Assembly (NCBI RefSeq): GCF_002051585.1
Contig: NZ_MZGX01000019.1
Coordinates: 1 to 64,000 of the forward strand
Length of the DNA: 64,000 bases
Source: Ruminiclostridium hungatei
GTDB lineage: Bacteria; Bacillota; Clostridia; Acetivibrionales; DSM-1351
Direction of reading: 5' to 3'
Both the position numbers and the translations under genes were made by a program. The notes under the pieces are model-generated. The model did not search any database. It saw only the letters and a list, made by a program, of their open reading frames with translations, and was not told the origin of the DNA. Positions 57,115 through 64,000 of this stretch are shown piece after piece; position 1 is the stretch's first letter; the number at the start of each line of letters is the position of its first letter.

Positions 57115-57759
57115 ATGACAAAGAAAAGAATTCTGATTGGACTGGGCTTTGCCATAATGCTTGTGATATGTACATTTAGTGTTTTGGCTTATACTTTGGC
57201 TCCTACCAGACCTACTGCCAAGAACTTGTCTTTTTACACTAATGGTATGACTCAGACACAAAAGAATGCTGCTATGGAAGCCGCTTATACATGGTCATGT
57301 GTTACAAGAGGAATATCTTTCGGCACTCTTGGGGATAGGACAGGAAAAATCAGCTTTGATGATTCATTCTCAGATGTTGGTTTCATGGATTTTAACGTGA
57401 TTGATTGGTATTATCAAATTCCAACTACAGCATCGGGATACTGCTGGACTGATCAAAATAATAATTACAATAAATTTGACATTGTGCTGAATTCAAATTG
57501 TTCCTGGGGAAGCGGCAACAGCAGTAATTACCTGGATATGCAGGGCAATTTCACTCACGAATTCGGCCACGCGGCAGGCCTGGGCCATAGCGGCACCATG
57601 CCGGGAAATGGTTCACCGGCAAATACACCTGCTGCATATTATCCAACTATGTGGCCCAATACTACAGATGTTTGGGGGAATAACGTTACATATTACTGGA
57701 GGACATTGGAAAACGATGATATAAGCGGTGTGCAGTATGTATATACACTGATTAAATAA
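57115..57759 (+). CDS. Secreted matrixin-like zinc metalloprotease
   Basis: 214 residues from ATG 57115 (GGAGG upstream). Signal peptide (KKRILIGLGFAIMLVICTFS, cut near VLAYT) and a short matrixin-type catalytic domain with HEFGHAAGLGHSG: His148, Glu149, His152 and the third ligand His158. The Met-turn is plausibly MPGN/MW downstream (PTMWPNTTDVWG). Exported protease of unknown substrate. It is followed by the tandem exported paralogues, suggesting a separate surface module inside the importer locus. Confidence 0.88.
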   Translation: MTKKRILIGLGFAIMLVICTFSVLAYTLAPTRPTAKNLSFYTNGMTQTQKNAAMEAAYTWSCVTRGISFGTLGDRTGKISFDDSFSDVGFMDFNVIDWYYQIPTTASGYCWTDQNNNYNKFDIVLNSNCSWGSGNSSNYLDMQGNFTHEFGHAAGLGHSGTMPGNGSPANTPAAYYPTMWPNTTDVWGNNVTYYWRTLENDDISGVQYVYTLIK

Positions 57760-57773
57760 AAGGATGAGGTGTT

Positions 57774-57878
57774 ATGAAAGATACATGTGGCAAGTCAAAG
57801 TGGATTTCACGCAGCGAAAGCCACTGCGTGTCTTTCATTACTATTTATGTATGCGCTATGCGCGTAGAGGGGAGATAA
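57774..57878 (+). CDS. Leader ORF/structured module (family copy 3)
   Basis: 34 codons from ATG 57774, with GAGGTG upstream, ending TAA one base before the next ATG. It begins KDTCGKSKWISRSESH and ends AMRVEGR. The 3' hairpin TATGCGC TAT GCGCGTA merges into GAGGGGAG, the ribosome site of the gene at 57880. Compared with copy 4 most base differences change the residue, which argues that RNA structure is under selection at least as much as the peptide. Confidence 0.5.
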   Translation: MKDTCGKSKWISRSESHCVSFITIYVCAMRVEGR

Positions 57879-57879
57879 A

Positions 57880-58518
57880 ATGAAAAGAAAAATTATTCCG
57901 GCAGCATGTTTAGCAGCCGCCGTAGTGCTGCTTTTTGCAGCATATACTATAAATAATGTCTACAAAGATAAAGACACAGCTAATGCAACAGCAGATATAT
58001 CCAGTAAAGCTAATTCAGGAATGGGACATTTCAGCGAAATAAGATATGATCAGAATACACTTATAGACAGCTCCGACGTTATAGTCAGGTGTATATTCAC
58101 CGGAAAAAAAGAAACAAAGAATATAACATCTTTAACTAAAAATGGAAGAGGAGAAGATATGGAATTTGAGGCTCCTGTAACCACCTACAAAATGAAAACG
58201 GTGGAAAGCCTGAAAGGTTCCGTTGATGATAAGTTTGAATTTGGCCTGATAGGTACCGGTGACGGGAATTTTATAAAGGGCGGAGACTATGTACTGTTTT
58301 TAAACTATAACAGCGAACTGGATAAGTATAAGCTTGTAAGCTACAGCCAGGGCTTCAACAGAGTCAGGGAAATCAGCAAGGAAAAGATAAATGCAGCAAA
58401 AGCTGCTGCAGACGGAACGTTATCTCAGGATCAGACAATTGAAATTGAGACGGTTGAAACAAACGAGGTAATGAATTATATGGACCTTAAGAATAAAATA
58501 AAAGAGCTGGAAAAATAG
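57880..58518 (+). CDS. Membrane-anchored exported protein, paralogue 1
   Basis: 212 residues. Signal anchor or signal peptide at residues 7-25 (PAACLAAAVVLLFAAYTINN), then a beta-rich domain: DSSDVIVRCIFTGKKETKNI, APVTTYKMKTVESLKGSVDD, FEFGLIGTGDGNFIKGGDYV and LFLNYNSELDKYKLVSYSQG. No family recognised with confidence; the layout resembles small exported proteins with an OB-like fold. Nearly identical in plan to the next gene, so a tandem duplication. Confidence 0.7.
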   Translation: MKRKIIPAACLAAAVVLLFAAYTINNVYKDKDTANATADISSKANSGMGHFSEIRYDQNTLIDSSDVIVRCIFTGKKETKNITSLTKNGRGEDMEFEAPVTTYKMKTVESLKGSVDDKFEFGLIGTGDGNFIKGGDYVLFLNYNSELDKYKLVSYSQGFNRVREISKEKINAAKAAADGTLSQDQTIEIETVETNEVMNYMDLKNKIKELEK

Positions 58519-58556
58519 CTAGAAGTGATGCAAATATAAACATTCCCATTATGAAG

Positions 58557-58586
58557 AGCCGGTAGTCTTAATATTGCCGGCTTTTT
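58557..58586 (+). terminator. Terminator between the paralogues
   Basis: AGCCGG pairs with CCGGCT, followed by TTTTTG. It ends the first paralogue's transcript; the second must start from its own promoter in 58590-58690. Confidence 0.75.
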
Positions 58587-58692
58587 GTATTGACAAGTCA
58601 TGACTATATGGCATTATATGGTTGAAATTCAAAATAGCATAATACAGGTTTGCTTTATGAATAAAGGCATATTACATATTTGAGGGGTTAGC

Positions 58693-58797
58693 GTGAAAGA
58701 TATATGTGGCAAGTCAAAGTGGATTTCACGCAGAGAAAGCCACTACGTGTCTTTCATAACTATTTATGTATGCGCTATGCGCGTAGATGGGAGATAA
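58693..58797 (+). CDS. Leader ORF/structured module (family copy 4)
   Basis: 34 codons from GTG 58693, with GAGGGG upstream, ending TAA one base before ATG 58799. Begins KDICGKSKWISRRESH, ends VDGR. Same architecture as copy 3, which precedes the paralogous gene, so module and gene were probably duplicated together. Confidence 0.5.
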   Translation: MKDICGKSKWISRRESHYVSFITIYVCAMRVDGR

Positions 58798-58798
58798 A

Positions 58799-59446
58799 AT
58801 GAAAAGAAAAATTATTCCGGCAGCTTGTGTAACAGCCGCCATAGTGCTGCTTTTTGCAGCATATATTATAAATAATGTCTGCACAGACACAGCTACTGCA
58901 ACAGCAGGCATAACCAGTATGGATAATTCCGGCATGGCTAATTGTGGAACAAGCTACTTCAGTGAAATGAGATATGATGAAAATACGCTTATAGGCAGCT
59001 CTGACGTAATAGTCAGGTGCATATTCACCGGAGAAAAAGAAACTAAAACCGTAACTGCCTTGACAAAAAACGGTAAAGGGGAAGAGGATGGAATGGTGGC
59101 CCCTGTAACCACCTACAAGATGAAAACCGTGGAAGGCCTGAAAGGTTCCGTTGACGATAAGTTTGAATTCGGTTTAATAGGTACCGGTGACGGGAATTTT
59201 GTAAAGGGCGGAGACTATGTACTGTTTTTAAACTATAACAGCGAATTGGATAAATATAAGCTTGTAAGCTACGGACAGGGTATCAACAGGGTCAAGGAAA
59301 TCACCAGGGCAGGTGAAGGTACTGCAATATCTTCAGCAGACGGCACGATGTCTCAGGACGGGAATATTGAAATTGAGACGATAGAAACAAACGAGGTAAT
59401 GAATTACTTGGAGCTTAAGAATAAAATAAAAGAATTGGAAAAATAG
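58799..59446 (+). CDS. Membrane-anchored exported protein, paralogue 2
   Basis: 215 residues from ATG 58799. Same plan as the gene at 57880: hydrophobic N-terminus (PAACVTAAIVLLFAAYIINN) and conserved exported domain (GSSDVIVRCIFTGEKETKTV, EFGLIGTGDGNFVKGGDYVL, FLNYNSELDKYKLVSYGQGI, ETNEVMNYLELKNKIKELEK). Divergence is concentrated just after the membrane segment and around residues 170-190. Function unknown. Confidence 0.7.
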   Translation: MKRKIIPAACVTAAIVLLFAAYIINNVCTDTATATAGITSMDNSGMANCGTSYFSEMRYDENTLIGSSDVIVRCIFTGEKETKTVTALTKNGKGEEDGMVAPVTTYKMKTVEGLKGSVDDKFEFGLIGTGDGNFVKGGDYVLFLNYNSELDKYKLVSYGQGINRVKEITRAGEGTAISSADGTMSQDGNIEIETIETNEVMNYLELKNKIKELEK

Positions 59447-59834
59447 AATAATATTTTAATTGTTTGCCTTATGATAAATAAGGAGCCGGAGATATATATA
59501 ATTTGTGACGGCATATAATAATAGCCGTTAATAATTTTACAGCCAGGAGCCTTAATAAACAGCAATAAAATGTGCTGAAAATCATACAAGCTCTATATAT
59601 TTTTTGCTGTGCCACCCCATCTTTTTAAACTCCAAATTTAGTCCACCATATATCCAAATATACTCTATTGTTCAGGAAAAGATATGAGACTACAATATAA
59701 AATAACAAATTGAAGTCAAAAACCTAGTAAATATATATGTGAAATAATATATTGCCGGGTTTTTCTCAAATTCAAAGGAACTGCCCCTGGCAAGTCAGGG
59801 CTGCCTTTATGAAAAGCATAAGGAGGATATCATT
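59447..59834. other. Intergenic stretch before the split-barrel gene
   Basis: No gene is seen. It holds the second copy of the 40-bp sequence (59631-59670), an AAAAACC / GGTTTTT hairpin with inner AATATAT / ATATATT at about 59719-59766, and AAAGG / CCTTT with GCCCCTG / CAGGGC at about 59776-59810, just before AGGAGG and ATG 59835. Confidence 0.5.
59631..59670. repeat. 40-bp sequence shared with the metK upstream region
   Basis: Matches 50679-50718 at 35 of 40 positions. Lies about 165 bases upstream of the next gene. Confidence 0.5.
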
Positions 59835-60272
59835 ATGTCAATTGATAAGGAAGAAATTAAAGTTTACTTGAATAACAGCAAGACTCTGGCCCTTGCAACG
59901 GTGAATGAAGCCGGAGAACCGGATATCAGAACTCTTGGGGGGTACGGTGTATCCGGTTTGGAGGTATATTTTGCCACGGCAAAAGAAAGCAATAAGGTTA
60001 AGCAGTTGGAGAGTAATAATGAAGTCGCCGTATTATTCCAGCATGAAAATCAGACAATACCTGATTTTGTAAATGTAACTCTGTACGGAAGGGCTTTACT
60101 GACTGAGGGTGATGATTTGGGCGCCGGCAGGCAGGCTATTTTGCAAAGAAGACCCCAACTGTCTTCAGCGATACATAATCATAATATTTACAGGATTAAA
60201 ACCGAAAGAATCAAGGTTCTGGATTTTAAAGCCTCTGAACCGGCGGAGAGAGTTAACACAATAACTTTATAG
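59835..60272 (+). CDS. Pyridoxamine-5'-phosphate oxidase-like split-barrel flavoprotein
   Basis: 145 residues. FMN-binding split-barrel fold: TLALATVNEAGEPDIRTLGG, VYFATAKESNKVKQLESNNE, VAVLFQHEN and TLYGRALLTEGDD. Members bind flavin or other cofactors; true PNPOx activity is unlikely at this length. Upstream of the second importer by about 35 bases, so it is probably its first gene and may reduce or handle the imported compound or cofactor. Confidence 0.8.
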   Translation: MSIDKEEIKVYLNNSKTLALATVNEAGEPDIRTLGGYGVSGLEVYFATAKESNKVKQLESNNEVAVLFQHENQTIPDFVNVTLYGRALLTEGDDLGAGRQAILQRRPQLSSAIHNHNIYRIKTERIKVLDFKASEPAERVNTITL

Positions 60273-60307
60273 CATCACATCCAGTCAGAGAAGGGAGGCC
60301 TTCAGAT

Positions 60308-61069
60308 ATGAAAAACCTAAGAGTAATTCTGCTAAGTCTGATAATACCGGCGGCAGTAATCATATTCTGGAGTATTGCAACAGCCCGGGGAATAGCGCCT
60401 GAAGCCATATTGCCAAGTATAAGGAGCGTTCTTAAGGTATTTAAGGAAAACCTGGCGTCGGGACAGCTTGAGCTGGACCTGGGAATAAGCCTTATGAGGG
60501 TTGTAAAGGGATATTTTGCCGCAGTTCTGCTGGGAGTAATACTTGGAACCACCATGGGCATGTCAAAAAATATGAATTATATTTTTTCCCTTACTTTGAA
60601 TGCAATACGTCAGATTCCCATGATGGCGTGGATTCCGCTGATTATTTTGTGGTTCGGTATAGACGAATTATCAAAGATAGTGGTAATTATACTTGGAGCC
60701 TTCTTTCCCATCATGGTAAATACCTTCAGCGGCATCAGGGGCACTCCGCCCGGCTATATTGAAATAGCCAGGCTGTATAAGCTGAGCAGATGGAATACCT
60801 TCAGAAAAGTATATCTGCCTTCTGCAATACCGCAAATCTTTGTGGGCCTGAAGCTGGGACTTGGAATATCCTGGATGGCTGTCGTAGCTGCCGAGCTCAT
60901 TGCCTCCACCGAAGGAATAGGTTTCAGAATCAGCGATGCAAGAAGCCTCATGAAGCCGGATGTTGTCATAATGGGAATGATTGTGATTGGTGTAGTTGGA
61001 ATATTGATGGATAAGATACTCACGTTTGTTTCGAGAAAAGCTACTCCGTGGATAGGAAGCAAAAGGTGA
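60308..61069 (+). CDS. ABC importer permease, second nitrate/sulfonate-class system
   Basis: 253 residues, about six membrane helices. EAA loop IARLYKLSRWNTFRKVYLPS and AIPQIFVGLKLGLGISWMAV; end GVVGILMDKILTFVSRKA. SsuC/TauC type. Site GGGAGG lies ten bases before ATG 60308. The order of this importer is permease-ATPase-binding protein, opposite to the first. Confidence 0.93.
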   Translation: MKNLRVILLSLIIPAAVIIFWSIATARGIAPEAILPSIRSVLKVFKENLASGQLELDLGISLMRVVKGYFAAVLLGVILGTTMGMSKNMNYIFSLTLNAIRQIPMMAWIPLIILWFGIDELSKIVVIILGAFFPIMVNTFSGIRGTPPGYIEIARLYKLSRWNTFRKVYLPSAIPQIFVGLKLGLGISWMAVVAAELIASTEGIGFRISDARSLMKPDVVIMGMIVIGVVGILMDKILTFVSRKATPWIGSKR

Positions 61070-61095
61070 TACATTTGTGAAGGGAGTCGGGGCAT

Positions 61096-61869
61096 ATGGC
61101 CGGGCAGGTTTTAAAAATAAAAGATTTATACAAATCCTTTAAGGTGGGCAAGGATGAGATTCCGGTTTTGCAGAATATCAGCCTTGAATTCCGGAAAGGC
61201 GAATTTGTAACTATTGTGGGGCACAGCGGCTGCGGAAAGAGCACCTTGCTGAAAATCATTGCCGGGTTGGTGGAATATGAGACCGGCGAAGTCACCTACG
61301 GAGAGAAAAGGATAACCGCACCGGGAACTGACCGGGGAATGGTATTTCAGGAACACAGGCTGCTTCCCTGGCTGACCATTGAAGAAAATATAGGTTTTGG
61401 CCTGTTCAGCTTATCAAAGGAGAAAAAGAAAGCTGCCATTTCCAAGCATGTTGAATTAGTCAGGCTCAATGGCTTTGAGAAAGCATATCCCAGTCAGCTT
61501 TCCGGGGGAATGGCCCAAAGGGCGGCAATTGCCAGAGGACTTGCAAGCAATCCCGAGATACTGCTGCTGGATGAGCCCTTCGGAGCACTGGATGCCTTGA
61601 CCAGAATCCAGATGCAGAAAGAAATTCTGAGGATATGGAAAGAGGAAAAAACCACCATGATCATGGTCACTCATGACATTGATGAAGCAATATTTCTCGG
61701 ACAAAAGGTAGTGGTAATGTCAGCGCGGCCAGGTGAAATCAAGGAGATTATAGATGTGAACACCGCTACTGTAAAGGACAGGGGAAGCACTGAGTTTGCA
61801 CATATAAAGAAAAGGATCTACAATCATTTCTTTGAGGACGAAAATATGGAAATTGAGTACGTAATCTGA
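61096..61869 (+). CDS. ABC importer ATPase, second nitrate/sulfonate-class system
   Basis: 257 residues. Walker A VGHSGCGKSTLLK, Q-loop GMVFQEHRLLPWLTIEENIG, signature LSGGMAQRAAIARGL, Walker B ILLLDEPFGALDALTRI, H-loop VTHDIDEAI. Close in type to the ATPase at 53.7 kb but a clearly different sequence, so the two importers are not a recent duplication. 26 bases after the permease. Confidence 0.95.
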   Translation: MAGQVLKIKDLYKSFKVGKDEIPVLQNISLEFRKGEFVTIVGHSGCGKSTLLKIIAGLVEYETGEVTYGEKRITAPGTDRGMVFQEHRLLPWLTIEENIGFGLFSLSKEKKKAAISKHVELVRLNGFEKAYPSQLSGGMAQRAAIARGLASNPEILLLDEPFGALDALTRIQMQKEILRIWKEEKTTMIMVTHDIDEAIFLGQKVVVMSARPGEIKEIIDVNTATVKDRGSTEFAHIKKRIYNHFFEDENMEIEYVI

Positions 61870-61884
61870 GACGGAGGAAGCATT

Positions 61885-62979
61885 ATGAGAAAGAATAACT
61901 TTAAAGTTTTAGCATTTTTAGTTTTGGCATTATTAATTGCCGGCTGCGGATATAATTCCACCGCTGAAACGTCTGTTAAGGCCAATGGTTCCATAAGCCC
62001 GGGTGCAAAAAGCACTGCGGGGCAGGATACTGCTTCAGGAAAAGCCTCAGAGCCTTCGGAAAAAACCGTTACCCTGGCCTTGGCTCAGGAGTCAAACGAG
62101 CTCACAGGTATTTGGGGGCTGGCCGACAAAAAGAAGTATCTTGAGGAGGAATTGAACAAGGTAGGATACAGGCTGAAGGTATTGGGCTTTGCAGCGGCAG
62201 GTCCCGCTGTGAATGAAGCCTTTGTGTCCGGGAAAATAGACCTGGCCTATTATGGCAATCTTCCGCCGGTGGTTTTAAAGGCAAAGGGAATAGATGTATC
62301 CATTGTGTCCATCGGGGACTCCCGGTTCAATTTATCGGTGATTGTGCCGGCGGCTTCGGATATCAGGACGCCAAAGGACCTGGAGGGCAAAAAAGTCATA
62401 GTTGGCCGGGGCACCATACTGGATGAATATTGGGGCAATCTGGTAAAGGCATACGGAATAGATGCGGGAAAAGTGAAATTGATAAATGATGTGGCCAATG
62501 CAAATTCCACACTCATAAGCGGAAATGCCGATGCACTCCTGTCTGTTGACCTGACGGCACAACTGATAAACAAGCAGTATCCCGTAAAAGTCATAGAATC
62601 AACTGCAAAAAATTATCCGGAATTTGCAAGTCAGACAGTTTTGGCAGCAGCGGGCAAATTTGCAAAAGAACAGCCCCAGGTGGTCGTTGCAGTTCTTAAG
62701 GCTTACATCAGAGCATATGACTATGCGCTGGAGCATAAGGACGAGGCACTGCAGGCCTTTGCCACAAAAAGCATTCCCGTTGATGTTATAGAAAAGGTGT
62801 ACTCCAGTGAATTTAACTTTGCAAATCTGGACGGGGGAATTGAAGAAGCCGACAAGGCCAGGTTGAATAAGCTGAACGAGTTTCTTCTCGAATACAAATA
62901 CATAGAAAAAAGTGCTGATATTGACAATCTGGTTGACACCAGCTTTTTTGAAAAAGCTAAAAAGGAATTGGGAAAATAG
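61885..62979 (+). CDS. Substrate-binding lipoprotein, second nitrate/sulfonate-class importer
   Basis: 364 residues. Lipobox LLIAGC, a Ser/Thr/Gly-rich linker, then the SsuA-like fold: ALAQESNELTGIWGLADKKK, YRLKVLGFAAAGPAVNEAFV, SGKIDLAYYGNLPPVVLKAK and PKDLEGKKVIVGRGTILDEY. The binding domain differs strongly from the first importer's, so the ligands may differ. It ends 63 bases before the NifH-like gene. Confidence 0.9.
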   Translation: MRKNNFKVLAFLVLALLIAGCGYNSTAETSVKANGSISPGAKSTAGQDTASGKASEPSEKTVTLALAQESNELTGIWGLADKKKYLEEELNKVGYRLKVLGFAAAGPAVNEAFVSGKIDLAYYGNLPPVVLKAKGIDVSIVSIGDSRFNLSVIVPAASDIRTPKDLEGKKVIVGRGTILDEYWGNLVKAYGIDAGKVKLINDVANANSTLISGNADALLSVDLTAQLINKQYPVKVIESTAKNYPEFASQTVLAAAGKFAKEQPQVVVAVLKAYIRAYDYALEHKDEALQAFATKSIPVDVIEKVYSSEFNFANLDGGIEEADKARLNKLNEFLLEYKYIEKSADIDNLVDTSFFEKAKKELGK

Positions 62980-63042
62980 CACGGGTCACGGCACAGGCCC
63001 GGCCCGGTGTAAAAACAAACATACAAAAAAAGGGTGGTATGA

Positions 63043-63918
63043 ATGAGTAAAAAAATCAAGCATATTGCAATATATGGAAAAGGTGGAATAGGTAAATCCA
63101 CCACAACTTCGAATATAAGTGCGGCACTTGCGGAAGCCGGCTACAGGGTTATACAGATAGGCTGCGATCCCAAGAGCGATTCCACAAATACCTTGCGCGG
63201 AGGAAATTATCTTCCCACTGTGCTGGACAGCTTGAGGGACGGAAGCAATGTAAAAATTGAGGATATATCCGTGGTAGGCTTCAAAGGGGTGCTTTGCATA
63301 GAGGCCGGAGGGCCCGTCCCGGGGGTGGGCTGTGCGGGAAGGGGAATAAATGCCGCAATCACACTGCTTCAGGAGCTGGACCTTTTTGAAAAATTCAAGC
63401 CTGACGTGGTTCTGTATGACGTACTGGGCGACGTGGTGTGCGGAGGCTTTGCGGTACCTATCCGTGAAGGCATAACCGACAAGGTGTATGTGGTAAGCTC
63501 CTCTGATTTTATGGCCGTATATGCGGCAAACAACCTGTTCAAGGCAATAAGCAAATATGCTCCCACGGGAGGGGCCCAATTGGGCGGTATTATAGCAAAC
63601 AGTGTACTGACACCCTATGCAAAACCGCTTATAAATGACTTTGCATCCAAGACAGGCACAAAGGTGGTTCAATATGTGCCCCGTTCATCAGTTGTTGCAC
63701 AAAGCGAATTGCACGGCAAAACTGTTATAGAGGCAAATCCTGATTCGGAACAGGCGGATGTTTACAGGGCGCTGGCAAAATACATTATCGATGACAGCGA
63801 AGCGGCCGTTCCAAACCCGTTAAGTGTCACAGAACTCAGAGATTGGGCAAAGGATTGGGGCGACAGGATTTTAAAGATTGAAGCTGATGCGGCAAGCGAT
63901 CTTAATGCAAATATATAA
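63043..63918 (+). CDS. Nitrogenase iron protein homologue (NifH-like reductase)
   Basis: 291 residues. ATP-dependent [4Fe-4S] reductase of the NifH/BchL/CfbC superfamily. P-loop [20 protein letters not shown] (12-20), GCDPKSDST, bridging cluster ligands Cys97 in PGVGCAGRG and Cys133 in [19 protein letters not shown], and Arg100 are present, so electron transfer to a partner is likely. It departs from typical NifH in several stretches ([21 protein letters not shown]-terminal [16 protein letters not shown]). The neighbours are importers and a radical SAM protein, not nifDKENB, pointing to a nitrogenase-like group rather than N2 fixation. Confidence 0.85.
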   Translation: MSKKIKHIAIYGKGGIGKSTTTSNISAALAEAGYRVIQIGCDPKSDSTNTLRGGNYLPTVLDSLRDGSNVKIEDISVVGFKGVLCIEAGGPVPGVGCAGRGINAAITLLQELDLFEKFKPDVVLYDVLGDVVCGGFAVPIREGITDKVYVVSSSDFMAVYAANNLFKAISKYAPTGGAQLGGIIANSVLTPYAKPLINDFASKTGTKVVQYVPRSSVVAQSELHGKTVIEANPDSEQADVYRALAKYIIDDSEAAVPNPLSVTELRDWAKDWGDRILKIEADAASDLNANI

Positions 63919-63939
63919 CCGCTGTGCGGTGTATGGAGG
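63918..63939 (+). promoter_or_regulatory. Hairpin plus ribosome site before the last gene
   Basis: ACCGC TGT GCGGT (63918-63930) is followed by TGGAGG (63934-63939) and ATG 63945. Same hairpin-plus-ribosome-site design as in the pyr operon. Confidence 0.55.
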
Positions 63940-63944
63940 TATTT

Positions 63945-64000
63945 ATGGCTGTTTTGAGAGGCAAGGCTCCGATTATAAGAGAAAAAAGGTTATCTGCTAT
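63945..64000 (+). CDS. Start of a probable nitrogenase component-1-like protein
   Basis: Only the first 18 codons are in the window (AVLRGKAPIIREKRLSA). The REKRL word and the position 26 bases after a NifH-like gene fit a NifD/NifK-type (nitrogenase component 1, oxidoreductase) partner, but the sequence is too short for proof. Confidence 0.45.
   Translation, partial: MAVLRGKAPIIREKRLSA

Noticed and set aside
63043-63918. Canonical nitrogenase nifH
   Set aside because: The protein differs from NifH over several blocks and the neighbours are importers and a radical SAM gene, not nif genes; kept as NifH-like.

Overview
The window looks like a chromosomal segment of a spore-forming, moderately low-GC Clostridia species. 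The closest fit by gene content is the mesophilic cellulolytic Ruminiclostridium / Clostridium cellulolyticum group; this is an inference, since no rRNA is present. Pointers are a Spo0E-like sporulation phosphatase, spore photoproduct lyase homologue, PyrR-controlled pyr operon with the Gram-positive PyrK/PyrD pair, an agr peptide-signalling locus, SepF/YlmG/YlmH/DivIVA division genes and strong AGGAGG ribosome sites.

Layout. 1-1.0 kb: 3' end of an RHS/YD-repeat gene cut off by a decayed IS256-type transposase. 1.1-2.5 kb: ychF and a tiny Spo0E-like gene. 2.7-5.0 kb: XRE regulator and an agr locus (agrB, a kinase-less receptor-like membrane protein, agrD). 5.3-6.3 kb: TM2/zinc-ribbon protein and a decayed RHS-type toxin tail. 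6.4-13.8 kb: MerR-like protein, RluA-type pseudouridine synthase, PLP enzyme, then the division cluster (HlyD-like, yggS, sepF, ylmG, ylmH, divIVA). 14-21.3 kb: ftsK/spoIIIE, TPR protein, YgiQ-type radical SAM protein. 21.4-29.7 kb: lipoprotein, gene fragment, orphan gene, folD, rny, ymdB, pgeF, oligopeptide-type binding protein. 29.7-44 kb: lspA, rluD-type gene, pyr attenuator, pyrR-pyrB-pyrC-pyrF-carA-carB-pyrK-pyrD, a histidine phosphatase and a divergent orotate-PRTase-like protein that may cover the missing pyrE. 44-50.7 kb: DUF1287, YbaK, small membrane protein, SplB-like, YibE/F, response regulator and kinase, lone receiver. 50.8-64 kb: metK and then a locus with two ABC importers of the nitrate/sulfonate/taurine class, a radical SAM protein, a secreted metalloprotease, a tandem pair of exported paralogues, a flavin-type split-barrel protein, a nitrogenase-iron-protein homologue (NifH-like) and the start of a probable nitrogenase-component-1-like gene at the right edge.

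The most interesting part is 52-64 kb. A NifH-like reductase and a probable NifD/K-like partner sit beside two sulfonate-class importers (order A-B-C and C-B-A) and a radical SAM enzyme. This resembles nitrogenase-like (group IV) systems working on an imported small sulfur- or nitrogen-containing compound rather than on N2, but the substrate cannot be read from the sequence.

A second theme is regulatory. Four near-identical ~105-120 nt modules precede pyrK, a receiver gene and two paralogous exported-protein genes. Each can be read as a small leader ORF with its own ribosome site, ending at or overlapping the next start. Shorter hairpins sit a few bases before the ribosome sites of carB, pyrF, pyrD, the first importer gene and the last gene. 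Small inverted-repeat elements with AAGTCAATTAC ends occur four times between genes.
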